Shown here piece by piece: positions 1 to 10,900 of a stretch of 64,000 bases of DNA. Within the stretch, counting starts at the first letter, position 1, and each line of letters opens with the position of its first letter. Source of the stretch: Coriaria nepalensis (Eukaryota; Streptophyta; Magnoliopsida; Cucurbitales; Coriariaceae); NCBI GenBank assembly GCA_027186245.1, contig CP114481.1:22041501-22105500 (forward strand), written 5' to 3'. The position numbers and the translations under genes were made by a program. The notes beneath the pieces were generated by a model that did not search any database, had not been told where the DNA came from, and saw nothing but the letters and a program-made list of their open reading frames with translations.

Positions 1-136
1 CGAATGAAATTCGGCCTTTAAACATGACTTTCGTGCATAACTCGCAGTTCATCTTCTAGAGGCAACAATGCGTTTGTTTAGCCTTAAAGTCATGTCACTG
101 AGTCTGTTCTAGTCATTAAATCATTCTAAATTAATT
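1..136 (+). repeat. Monomer A (136 bp), exemplar
   Basis: First third of the trimer. It runs from CGAATGAAATTCGG to CTAAATTAATT. A is 6 bp shorter than B and C: the shared motif CATAAC ends at base 41 in A but at base 47 in B and C, so the length difference lies in the first 40 bases. To the right of that motif, common A and C forms align without gaps over 95 bases with 13 mismatches (about 86% identity), which shows common descent. A is the most variable monomer by its first bases (CGAATG, CGAACG, CTAACG, CTAACA, CCAACG, CAAACG, CCTTCG) and these serve as unit markers across the window. It contains a TTTAAA, an AATGCATT palindrome and CATGACTTTCGTGC in most copies. Confidence 0.93.
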
Positions 137-146
137 CGAACGAATT
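133..146. other. Junction dyad at the A/B boundary (exemplar)
   Basis: The A/B boundary reads AATTCG-AA-CGAATT, a perfect inverted repeat of two 6-bp arms around two bases. It is present in most of the 153 units. The C/A boundary has the shorter TTCG-AA-CGAA form when A starts with CGAACG, and the B/C boundary keeps TTCGAA in many copies. All three monomer junctions thus appear to derive from one TTCGAACGAA box. Because the arms are short, the dyad may reflect a dimeric protein site or chance; no function can be assigned. Confidence 0.6.
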
Positions 147-278
147 CTATTTTCGCCCTTCAAACATTATTTTCTTACATAACTTGCAATTAATCTACTG
201 AAGACAACAATGCATTATTTTAGCGTTAAAAAGCTTATCACTCAGTCTTTTCAATCATTAAATTGTTTGAAGGCACTT
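137..278 (+). repeat. Monomer B (142 bp), exemplar
   Basis: Second third of the trimer, from CGAACGAATTCTATTTTCGC to GTTTGAAGGCACTT. Nearly all copies carry an EcoRI-type GAATTC near base 7; the exceptions include the GAAGTC variant in units 3781, 5041 and 6301 and the GAATGC variant in units 18902 and 25482. Three alternative states recur around base 82: TAGCGTTAAA, TTGCATTAAA and TAGCATTAAA. They assort independently of the A monomer markers, which points to conversion or crossover inside units. A second allele, with ATTCGATTTTCGCCCTTTAA in place of the usual TATTTTCGCCCTTCAAA, is common between 17 and 38 kb. B is related to A and C, but aligning its right half with A needs a compensating pair of 1-bp gaps. 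Confidence 0.93.
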
Positions 279-420
279 CAAACAAATTCTATTTTTGAAT
301 TTAGAAAACGACTTTCATGCATAACTTGCACTTGAACTATTGAAGGCAGCTATTCATTTTTTTAGCCTTAAAGTCATATTATTGCGTCTCTTTTAGTCAT
401 TAAATCTTTCTAAATCACTT
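279..420 (+). repeat. Monomer C (142 bp), exemplar
   Basis: Last third of the trimer, from CAAACAAATTCT (or CGAACCAATTCT) to CTTTCTAAATCACTT. It carries a run of seven T (357-363 in this unit) followed by AGCCTTAAAGTCATA. The AATGCATT palindrome of A and B is lost here (TATTCATT). The first bases vary (CAAACAAATTCT, CGAACCAATTTT, CGAACCAGTACT, CGAACGAGTACT, CGAACCAATTCA, CGAACCAATTCC), giving a second set of markers. A sub-branch has AACACCACTTTCATGCACAA and a CTGAATAACTT or CGGAATAACTT end, for example in units 17641, 20162, 26742, 39621 and 42140. Confidence 0.93.
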
Positions 421-3400
421 CTAACGAAATTCGGCCTTTAAACATGACTTTCGTGCATAACTTGCAGTTGATCTATTGAAGGCAACAATGCATTTGTTTA
501 GCCTTAAAGTCATGTCACTGAGTCTGTTCTCGTCATTAAATCATTCTAAATTAATTCGAACGAATTCTATTTTCGCCCTTCAAATATTATTTTCTTACAT
601 AACTTGCAATTAATCTACTGAAGACAACAATGCATTATTTTTGCATTAAAAAGCATATCACTCAGTCTTTTCAATCATTAAATTGTTTGAAGGCACTTCG
701 AACCAATTTTATTTTTGAATTTAGAACACGACTTTCGTGCATAACATGCACTTGATCTATTGAAGGCAACTATTCATTTTTTTAGCCTTAAAGATATATT
801 ATTGCGTCTCTTTTAGTCATTAAATATTTCTGAATCACTTCGAATGAAATTCGGCCTTTAAACATGACTTTCGTGCATAACTCGCAGTTCATCTTCTAGA
901 GGCAACAATGCGTTTGTTTAGCCTTAAAGTCATGTCACTGAGTCTGTTCTAGTCATTAAATCATTCTAAATTAATTCGAACGAATTCTATTTTCGCCCTT
1001 CAAATATTATTTTCTTACATAACTTGCAATTAATCTACTGAAGACAACAATGCATTATTTTTGCATTAAAAAGCATATCACTCAGTCTTTTCAATCATTA
1101 AATTGTTTGAAGGCACTTCAAACAAATTCTATTTTTGAATTTAGAAAACGACTTTCATGCATAACTTGCACTTGAACTATTGAAGGCAACTATTCATTTT
1201 TTTAGCCTTAAAGTCATATTATTGCGTCTCTTTTAGTCATTAAATCTTTCTAAATCACTTCTAACAAAATTCGGCCTTTAAACATGACTTTCGTGCATAA
1301 TTTGCAGTTGATCTATTGAAGGCAACAATGCATTTGTTTAGCCTTAAAGTCATGTCACTGAGTCTGTTCTAGTCATTAAATCATTCTAAATTAATTCGAA
1401 CGAATTCTATTTTCGCCCTTCAAACATTATTTTCTTACATAACTTGCAATTAATCTACTGAAGACAACAATGCATTATTTTAGCGTTAAAAAGCTTATCA
1501 CTCAGTCTTTTCAATCATTAAATTGTTTGAAGGCACTTCGAACGAGTACTATTTTTGAATTTAGAACACGACTTTCATGCATAACTTGCACTTGATCTAT
1601 TGAAGGCAACTATTCATTTTTTTAGCCTTAAAGTCATATTATTGCGTCTCTTTTAGTCATTAAATCTTTCTAAATCACTTCTAACGAAATTCGGCCTTTA
1701 AACATGACTTTCGTGCATAACTTGCAGTTGATCTATTGAAGGCAACAATGCATTTGTTTAGCCTTAAAGTCATGTCACTGAGTCTGTTCTAGTCATTAAA
1801 TCATTCTAAATTAATTCGAACGAATTCTATTTTCGCCCTTCAAATATTATTTTCTTACATAACTTGCAATTAATCTACTGAAGACAACAATGCATTATTT
1901 TTGCATTAAAAAGCATATCACTCAGTCTTTTCAATCATTAAATTGTTTGAAGGCACTTCGAACCAATTTTATTTTTGAATTTAGAACACGACTTTCGTGC
2001 ATAACATGCACTTGATCTATTGAAGGCAACTATTCATTTTTTTAGCCTTAAAGTCATATTATTGCGTCTCTTTTAGTCATTAAATATTTCTGAATCACTT
2101 CGAATGAAATTCGGCCTTTAAACATGACTTTCGTGCATAACTCGCAGTTCATCTTCTAGAGGCAACAATGCGTTTGTTTAGCCTTAAAGTCATGTCACTG
2201 AGTCTGTTCTAGTCATTAAATCATTCTAAATTAATTCGAACGAATTCTATTTTCGCCCTTCAAATATTATTTTCTTACATAACTTGCAATTAATCTACTG
2301 AAGACAACAATGCATTATTTTTGCATTAAAAAGCATATCACTCAGTCTTTTCAATCATTAAATTGTTTGAAGGCACTTCAAACAAATTCTATTTTTGAAT
2401 TTAGAAAACGACTTTCATGCATAACTTGCACTTGAACTATTGAAGGCAACTATTCATTTTTTTAGCCTTTAAGTCATATTATTGCGTCTCTTTTAGTCAT
2501 TAAATCTTTCTAAATCACTTCCTTCGAAATTCGGCCTCTAAACATGACTTTCGTATATAACTTGCAGTTGATCTATTGAAGGCAACAATGCATTTGTTTA
2601 GCCTTAAAGTCATGTCACTGAGTCTCTTGTAGTCATTAAATCATTCTAAATTAATTCGAACGAATTCTATTTTCGCCCTTCAAATATTAGTTTCTTACAT
2701 AACTTGCAATTAATCTACTGAAGACAACAATGCATTATTTTAGCATTAAAAAGCATATCACTCAGTGTTTTCAATTATTAAATTGTTTGAAGGCACTTCA
2801 AACAAATTCTATTTTTGAATTTAGAACACGACTTTCATGCATAACTTGCACTTGAACTATTGAAGGCAACTATTCATTTTTTTAGCCTTAAAGTCATATT
2901 ATTGCGTCTCTTTTAGTCATTAAATCTTTCTAAATCACTTCTAACAAAATTCGGCCTTTAAACATGACTTTCGTGCATAATTTGCAGTTGATCTATTGAA
3001 GGCAACAATGCATTTGTTTAGCCTTAAAGTCATGTCACTGAGTCTGTTCTAGTCATTAAATCATTCTAAATTAATTCGAACGAATTCTATTTTCGCCCTT
3101 CAAACATTATTTTCTTACATAACTTGCAATTAATCTACTGAAGACAACAATGCATTATTTTAGCGTTAAAAAGCTTATCACTCAGTCTTTTCAATCATTA
3201 AATTGTTTGAAGGCACTTCGAACGAGTACTATTTTTGAATTTAGAACACGACTTTCATGCATAACTTGCACTTGATCTATTGAAGGCAACTATTCATTTT
3301 TTTAGCCTTAAAGTCATATTATTGCGTCTCTTTTAGTCATTAAATCTTTCTAAATCACTTCTAACGAAATTCGGCCTTTAAACCTGACTTTCGTGCATAA

Positions 3401-3780
3401 CTTGCAGTTGATCTATTGAAGGCAACAATGCATTTGTTTAGCCTTAAAGTCATGTCACTGAGTCTGTTCTAGTCATTAAATCATTCTAAATTAATTCGAA
3501 CGAATTCTATTTTCGCCCTTCAAATATTATTTTCTTACATAACTTGCAATTAATCTACTGAAAACAACAATGCATTATTTTTGCATTAAAAAGCATATCA
3601 CTCAGTCTTTTCAATCATTAAATTGTTTGAAGGCACTTCGAACCAATTTTATTTTTGAATTTAGAACACGACTTTCGTGCATAACATGCACTTGATCTAT
3701 TGAAGGCAACTATTCATTTTTTTAGCCTTAAAGTCATATTATTGCGTCTCTTTTAGTCATTAAATATTTCTGAATCACTT

Positions 3781-6700
3781 CGAATGAAATTCGGCCTTTA
3801 AACATGACTTTCGTGCATAACTTGCAGTTGATCTTTTGAAGGCAACAATGCATTCGTTTAGCCTTAAAGTCATGTCACTGAGTCTCTTCTAGTCATTAAA
3901 TCATTCAAAATTAATTCGAACGAAGTCTATTTTCGCCCTTCAAACATTATTTTCTTACATAACTTGCAATTAATCTACTGAAGACAACAATGCATTATTT
4001 TAGCATTAAAAAGCATATCACTCAGTGTTTTCAATTATTAAATTGTTTGAAGGCACTTCAAACAAATTCTATTTTTGAATTTAGAACACGACTTTCATGC
4101 ATAACTTGCACTTGAACTATTGAAGGCAACTATTCATTTTTTTGGCCTGAAAGTCATATTATTGCGTCTCGTTTAGTCATTAAATATTTCTAAATCACTT
4201 CCAACGAAATTCGGCCTTTAAACATGACTTTCGTGCATAACTTGCAGTTGATCTATTGAAGGCAACAATGCATTTGTTTAGCCTTAAAGTCATGTCACTG
4301 AGTCTGTTCTAGTCATTAAATCATTCTAAATTAATTCGAACGAATTCTATTTTCGCCCTTCAAACATTATTTTCTTACATAACTTGCAATTAATCTACTG
4401 AAGACAACAATGCATTATTTTAGCGTTAAAAAGCATATCACTCAGTCTTTTCAATCATTAAATTGTTTGAAGGCACTTCGAACCAGTACTATTTTTGAAT
4501 TTAGAACACGACTTTCATGCATAACTTGCACTTGAACTATTGAAGGCAACTATTCATTTTTTTAGCCTTAAAGTCATATTATTGCGTCTCGTTTAGTCAT
4601 TAAATATTTCTAAATCACTTCTAACGAAATTCGGCCTTTAAACATGACTTTCGTGCATAACTTGCAGTTGATCTTTTGAAGGCAACAATGCATTCGTTTA
4701 GTCTTAAAGTCATGTCACTGAGTCTCTTCTAGTCATTAAATCATTCTAAATTAATTCGAACGAATTCTATTTTCGCCCTTCAAATATTATTTTCTTACAT
4801 AACTTGCAATTAATCTACTGAAGACAACAATGCATTATTTTTGCATTAAAAAGCATATCACTCAGTCTTTTCAATCATTAAATTGTTTGAAGGCACTTCG
4901 AACCAATTTTATTTTTGAATTTAGAACACGACTTTCGTGCATAACATGCACTTGATCTATTGAAGGCAACTATTCATTTTTTTAGCCTTAAAGTCATATT
5001 ATTGCGTCTCTTTTAGTCATTAAATATTTCTGAATCACTTCGAATGAAATTCGGCCTTTAAACATGACTTTCGTGCATAACTTGCAGTTGATCTATTGAA
5101 GGCAACAATGCATTCGTTTAGCCTTAAAGTCATGTCACTGAGTCTCTTCTAGTCATTAAATCATTCAAAATTAATTCGAACGAAGTCTATTTTCGCCCTT
5201 CAAACATTATTTTCTTATATAACTTGCAATTAATCTACTGAAGACAACAATGCATTATTTTAGCATTAAAAAGCATATCACTCAGTGTTTTCAATTATTA
5301 AATTGTTTGAAGGCACTTCAAACAAATTCTATTTTTGAATTTAGAACACGACTTTCATGCATAACTTGCACTTGAACTATTGAAGGCAACTATTCATTTT
5401 TTTGGCCTGAAAGTCATATTATTGCGTCTCGTTTAGTCATTAAATATTTCTAAATCACTTCCAACGAAATTCGGCCTTTAAACATGACTTTCGTGCATAA
5501 CTTGCAGTTGATCTATTGAAGGCAACAATGCATTTGTTTAGCCTTAAAGTCATGTCACTGAGTCTGTTCTAGTCATTAAATCATTCTAAATTAATTCGAA
5601 CGAATTCTATTTTCGCCCTTCAAACATTATTTTCTTACATAACTTGCAATTAATCTACTGAAGACAACAATGCATTATTTTAGCGTTAAAAAGCATATCA
5701 CTCAGTCTTTTCAATCATTAAATTGTTTGAAGGCACTTCGAACCAGTACTATTTTTGAATTTAGAACACGACTTTCATGCATAACTTGCACTTGAACTAT
5801 TGAAGGCAACTATTCATTTTTTTAGCCTTAAAGTCATATTATTGCGTCTCGTTTAGTCATTAAATATTTCTAAATCACTTCTAACGAAATTCGGCCTTTA
5901 AACATGACTTTCGTGCATAACTTGCAGTTGATCTTTTGAAGGCAACAATGCATTCGTTTAGCCTTAAAGTCATGTCACTGAGTCTCTTCTAGTCATTAAA
6001 TCATTCTAAATTAATTCGAACGAATTCTATTTTCGCCCTTCAAATATTATTTTCTTACATAACTTGCAATTAATCTACTGAAGACAACAATGCATTATTT
6101 TTGCATTAAAAAGCATATCACTCAGTCTTTTCAATCATTAAATTGTTTGAAGGCACTTCGAACCAATTTTATTTTTGAATTTAGAACACGACTTTCGTGC
6201 ATAACATGCACTTGATCTATTGAAGGCAACTATTCATTTTTTTAGCCTTAAAGTCATATTATTGCGTCTCTTTTAGTCATTAAATATTTCTGAATCACTT
6301 CGAATGAAATTCGGCCTTTAAACATGACTTTCGTGCATAACTTGCAGTTGATCTTTTGAAGGCAACAATGCATTCGTTTAGCCTTAAAGTCATGTCACTG
6401 AGTCTCTTCTAGTCATTAAATCATTCAAAATTAATTCGAACGAAGTCTATTTTCGCCCTTCAAACATTATTTTCTTACATAACTTGCAATTAATCTACTG
6501 AAGACAACAATGCATTATTTTAGCATTAAAAAGCATATCACTCAGTGTTTTCAATTATTAAATTGTTTGAAGGCACTTCAAACAAATTCTATTTTTGAAT
6601 TTAGAACACGACTTTCATGCATAACTTGCACTTGAACTATTGAAGGCAACTATTCATTTTTTTGGCCTGAAAGTCATATTATTGCGTCTCGTTTAGTCAT

Positions 6701-7980
6701 TAAATATTTCTAAATCACTTCCAACGAAATTCGGCCTTTAAACATGACTTTCGTGCATAACTTGCAGTTGATCTATTGAAGGCAACAATGCATTTGTTTA
6801 GCCTTAAAGTCATGTCACTGAGTCTGTTCTAGTCATTAAATCATTCAAAATTAATTCGAACGAATTCTATTTTCGCCCTTCAAACATTATTTTCTTACAT
6901 AACTTGCAATTAATCTACTGAAGACAACAATGCATTATTTTAGCATTAAAAAGCATATCACTCAGTGTTTTCAATTATTAAATTGTTTGAAGGCACTTCA
7001 AACAAATTCTATTTTTGAATTTAGAACACGACTTTCATGCATAACTTGCACTTGAACTATTGAAGCCAACTATTCATTTTTTTAGCCTGAAAGTCATATT
7101 ATTGCGTCTCGTTTAGTCATTAAATATTTCTAAATCACTTCCAACGAAATTCGGCCTTTAAACATGACTTTCGTGCATAACTTGCAGTTGATCTATTGAA
7201 GGCAACAATGCATTTGTTTAGCCTTAAAGTCATGTCACTGAGTCTGTTCTAGTCATTAAATCATTCTAAATTAATTCGAACGAATTCTATTTTCGCCCTT
7301 CAAACATTATTTTCTTACATAACTTGCAATTAATCTACTGAAGACAACAATGCATTATTTTAGCGTTAAAAAGCATATCACTCAGTCTTTTCAATCATTA
7401 AATTGTTTGAAGGCACTTCGAACCAGTACTATTTTTGAATTTAGAACACGACTTTCATGCATAACTTGCACTTGAACTATTGAAGGCAACTATTCATTTT
7501 TTTAGCCTTAAAGTCATATTATTGCGTCTCGTTTAGTCATTAAATATTTCTAAATCACTTCTAACGAAATTCGGCCTTTAAACATGACTTTCGTGCATAA
7601 CTTGCAGTTGATCTTTTGAAGGCAACAATGCATTCGTTTAGCCTTAAAGTCATGTCACTGAGTCTCTTCTAGTCATTAAATCATTCTAAATTAATTCGAA
7701 CGAATTCTATTTTCGCCCTTCAAATATTATTTTCTTACATAACTTGCAATTAATCTACTAAAGACAACAATGCATTATTTTTGCATTAAAAAGCATATCA
7801 CTCAGTCTTTTCAATCATTAAATTGTTTGAAGGCACTTCGAACCAATTCTATTTTTGAATTTAGAACACGACTTTCAAGCATAACTTGCACTTGATCTAT
7901 TGAAGGCAACTATTCATTTTTTTAGCCTTAAAGTCATATTATTGCGTCTCTTTTAGTCATTAAATATTTCTGAATCACTT
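3781..7980. repeat. Second-order repeat of 1,260 bp, three iterations
   Basis: Three 420-bp units form a super-unit: (i) CGAATG start with TCATTCAAAA, (ii) CCAACG start, (iii) CTAACG start with ATCTTTTGAA. Copies are 3781-5040, 5041-6300 and 6301-7980. The first two differ at only about 3 positions in 1,260. The third is 1,680 bp because one extra unit (6721-7140) lies inside it; that unit begins like type ii and becomes type i from its TCATTCAAAA onward, so it looks like a product of a misaligned exchange within the super-repeat. This is a 9-monomer higher-order repeat. Confidence 0.9.
6721..7140. repeat. Chimeric extra 420-bp unit inside the 1,260-bp super-repeat
   Basis: The unit opens as 4201/5461/7141 do (CCAACGAAAT, TCTATTGAAGG) but from about 6,845 (TCATTCAAAA) it follows the first unit of the super-repeat, with TAGCATTAAA, CTCAGTGTTTTCAATTATTA and a C monomer ending in the GTTTAGTCAT variant. 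It breaks the otherwise regular i-ii-iii order as i-(ii/i)-ii-iii. Inferred origin: unequal crossover between units i and ii. Confidence 0.8.
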
Positions 7981-10900
7981 CGAATGAAATTCGGCCTTTA
8001 AACATGACTTTCGTGCATAACTCGCAGTTCATCTTCTAAAGGCAACAATGCGTTTGTTTAGCCGTAAAGTCATGTCACTGAGTCTCTTCTAGTCATTAAA
8101 TCATTCTAAATTAATTCGAACGAATTCTATTTTCGCCCTTCAAATATTATTTTCTTACATAACTTGCAATTAATCTACTGAAGACAACAATGCATTATTT
8201 TTGCATTAAAAAGCATATCACTCAGTCTTTTCAATCATTAAAATGTTTGAAGGCACTTCGAACCAATTTTATTTTTGAATTTAGAACACGACTTTCGTGC
8301 ATAACATGCACTTGATCTATTGAAGGCAACTATTCATTTTTTTAGCCTTAAAGTCATATTATTGCGTCTCTTTTAGTCATTAAATATTTCTGAATCACTT
8401 CGAATGAAATTCGGCCTTTAAACATGACTTTCGTGCATAACTTGCAGTTGATCTTTTGAAGGCAACAATGCATTCGTTTAGCCTTAAAGTCATGTCACTG
8501 AGTCTCTTCTAGTCATTAAATCATTCAAAATTAATTCGAACGAATTCTATTTTCGCCCTTCAAACATTATTTTCTTACATAACTTGCAATTAATCTACTG
8601 AAGACAACAATGCATTATTTTAGCATTAAAAAGCATATCACTCAGTGTTTTCAATTATTAAATTGTTTGAAGGCACTTCAAACAAATTCTATTTTTGAAT
8701 TTAGAACACGACTTTCATGCATAACTTGCACTTGAACTATTGAAGGCAGCTATTCATTTTTTTAGCCTGAAAGTCATATTATTGCGTCTCGTTTAGTCAT
8801 TAAATATTTCGAAATCACTTCTAACGAAATTCGGCCTTTAAACATGACTTTCGTGCATAACTTGCAGTTGATCTATTGAAGGCAACAATGCATTTGTTTA
8901 GCCTTAAAGTCGTGTCACTGAGTCTGTTCTAGTCATTAAATCATTCTAAATTAATTCGAACGAATTCTATTTTCGCCCTTCAAACATTATTTTCTTACAT
9001 AACTTGCAATTAATCTACTGAAGACAACAATGCATTATTTTAGCGTTAAAAAGCATATCACTCAGTCTTTTCAATCATTAAATTGTTTGAAGGCACTTCG
9101 AACCAGTACTATTTTTGAATTTAGAACACGACTTTCATGCATAACTTGCACTTGAACTATTGAAGGCAACTATTCATTTTTTTATCCTTAAAGTCATATT
9201 ATTGCGTCTCGTTTAGTCATTAAATATTTCTAAATCACTTCTAACGAAATTCGGCCTTTAAACATGACTTTCGTGCATAACTTGCAGTTGATCTTTTGAA
9301 GGCAACAATGCATTCGTTTAGCCTTAAAGTCATGTCACTGAGTCTCTTCTAGTCATTAAATCATTCTAAATTAATTCGAACGAATTCTATTTTCGCCCTT
9401 CAAATATTATTTTCTTACATAACTTGCAATTAATCTACTAAAGACAACAATGCATTATTTTTGCATTAAAAAGCATATCACTCAGTCTTTTCAATCATGA
9501 AATTGTTTGAAGGCACTTCGAACCAATTCTATTTTTGAAATTAGAACACGACTTTCAAGCATAACTTGCACTTGATCTATTGAAGGCAACTATTCATTTT
9601 TCTAGCCTTAAAGTCATATTATTGCGTCTCTTTTAGTCTTTAAATCTTTCTAAATCACTTCAAACGAAATTCAGCCTTTAAACATGACTTTCGTGCAGAA
9701 TTTGCAGTTGATATTTTGAAGGCAACAATGCATTCGTTTAGCCATAAAGTCATGTCACTGAGTCTCTTCTAGTCATTAAATCATTCTAAATTAATTCGAA
9801 CGAATTCTATTTTCGCCCTTCAAATATTATTTTCTTACATAACTTGCAATTAATCTACTGAAGACAACAATGCATTATTTTAGCGTTAAAAAGCATATCA
9901 CTCAATCTTTTCAATCATTAAATTGTTTGAAGGCACTTCGAACCAATTCCATTTTTGAATTTAGAACACGACTTTCATGCATAACTTGCCCTTGATCTAT
10001 TGAAGGCAACTATTCATTTTTTTAGCCTTAAAGTCATATTATTGCGTCTCTTTTAGTCATTAAATATTTCTGAATCACTTCGAATGAAATTCGGCCTTTA
10101 AACATGACTTTCGTGCATAACTTGCAGTTGATCTTTTGAAGGCAACAATGCATTCGTTTAGCCTTAAAGTCATGTCACTGAGTCTCTTCTAGTCATTAAA
10201 TCATTCTAAATTAATTCGAACGAATTCTATTTTCGCCCTTCAAATATTATTTTCTTACATAACTTGCAATTAATCTACTGAAGACAACAATGCATTATTT
10301 TAGCGTTAAAAAGCATATCACTCAGTCTTTTCAATCATTAAATTGTTTGAAGGCACTTCGAACCAGTACTATTTTTGAATTTAGAACACGACTTTCATGC
10401 ATAACTTGCACTTGAACTATTGAAGGCAACTATTCATTTTTTTATCCTTAAAGTCATATTATTGCGTCTCGTTTAGTCATTAAATATTTCTAAATCACTT
10501 CTAACGAAATTCGGCCTTTAAACATGACTTTCGTGCATAACTTGCAGTTGATCTTTTGAAGGCAACAATGCATTCGTTTAGCCTTAAAGTCATGTCACTG
10601 AGTCTCTTCTAGTCATTAAATCATTCTAAATTAATTCGAACGAATTCTATTTTCGCCCTTCAAATATTATTTTCTTACATAACTTGCAATTAATCTACTA
10701 AAGACAACAATGCATTATTTTTGCATTAAAAAGCATATCACTCAGTCTTTTCAATCATGAAATTGTTTGAAGGCACTTCGAACCAATTCTATTTTTGAAA
10801 TTAGAACACGACTTTCAAGCATAACTTGCACTTGATCTATTGAAGGCAACTATTCATTTTTCTAGCCTTAAAGTCATATTATTGCGTCTCTTTTAGTCAT

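Larger units (their letters stand above)
1..3780. repeat. Array block 1: units with 1,260- and 1,680-bp duplications
   Basis: Nine units start at 1, 421, 841, 1261, 1681, 2101, 2521, 2941 and 3361. Segment 421-1260 matches 1681-2520 (offset 1,260) with about 4 differences. Segment 1261-2100 matches 2941-3780 (offset 1,680) with about 2 differences. Units 1, 841 and 2101 carry the rare A variant CTCGCAGTTCATCTTCTAGA. Unit 2521 is of the CCTTCG type (with CCTCTAAAC and CGTATATAAC), otherwise found mainly between 40 and 48 kb. Confidence 0.9.

Noticed and set aside
411..440. CENP-B box at the C/A junction
   Set aside because: CTTCGAACGAAATTCGG resembles the TTCG-nnnn-A-nn-CGGG core, but the second half is displaced by two bases and the third G of CGGG is missing, so the motif does not fit in any junction I examined.
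696..785. RNA polymerase III promoter (B-box-like TTCGAACC followed by a T7 run about 80 bp on)
   Set aside because: Only the TTCGAACC part fits GGTTCGAANCC, the leading GG and last C are wrong, and no A box is seen at a suitable distance. The T-run is a general feature of monomer C.
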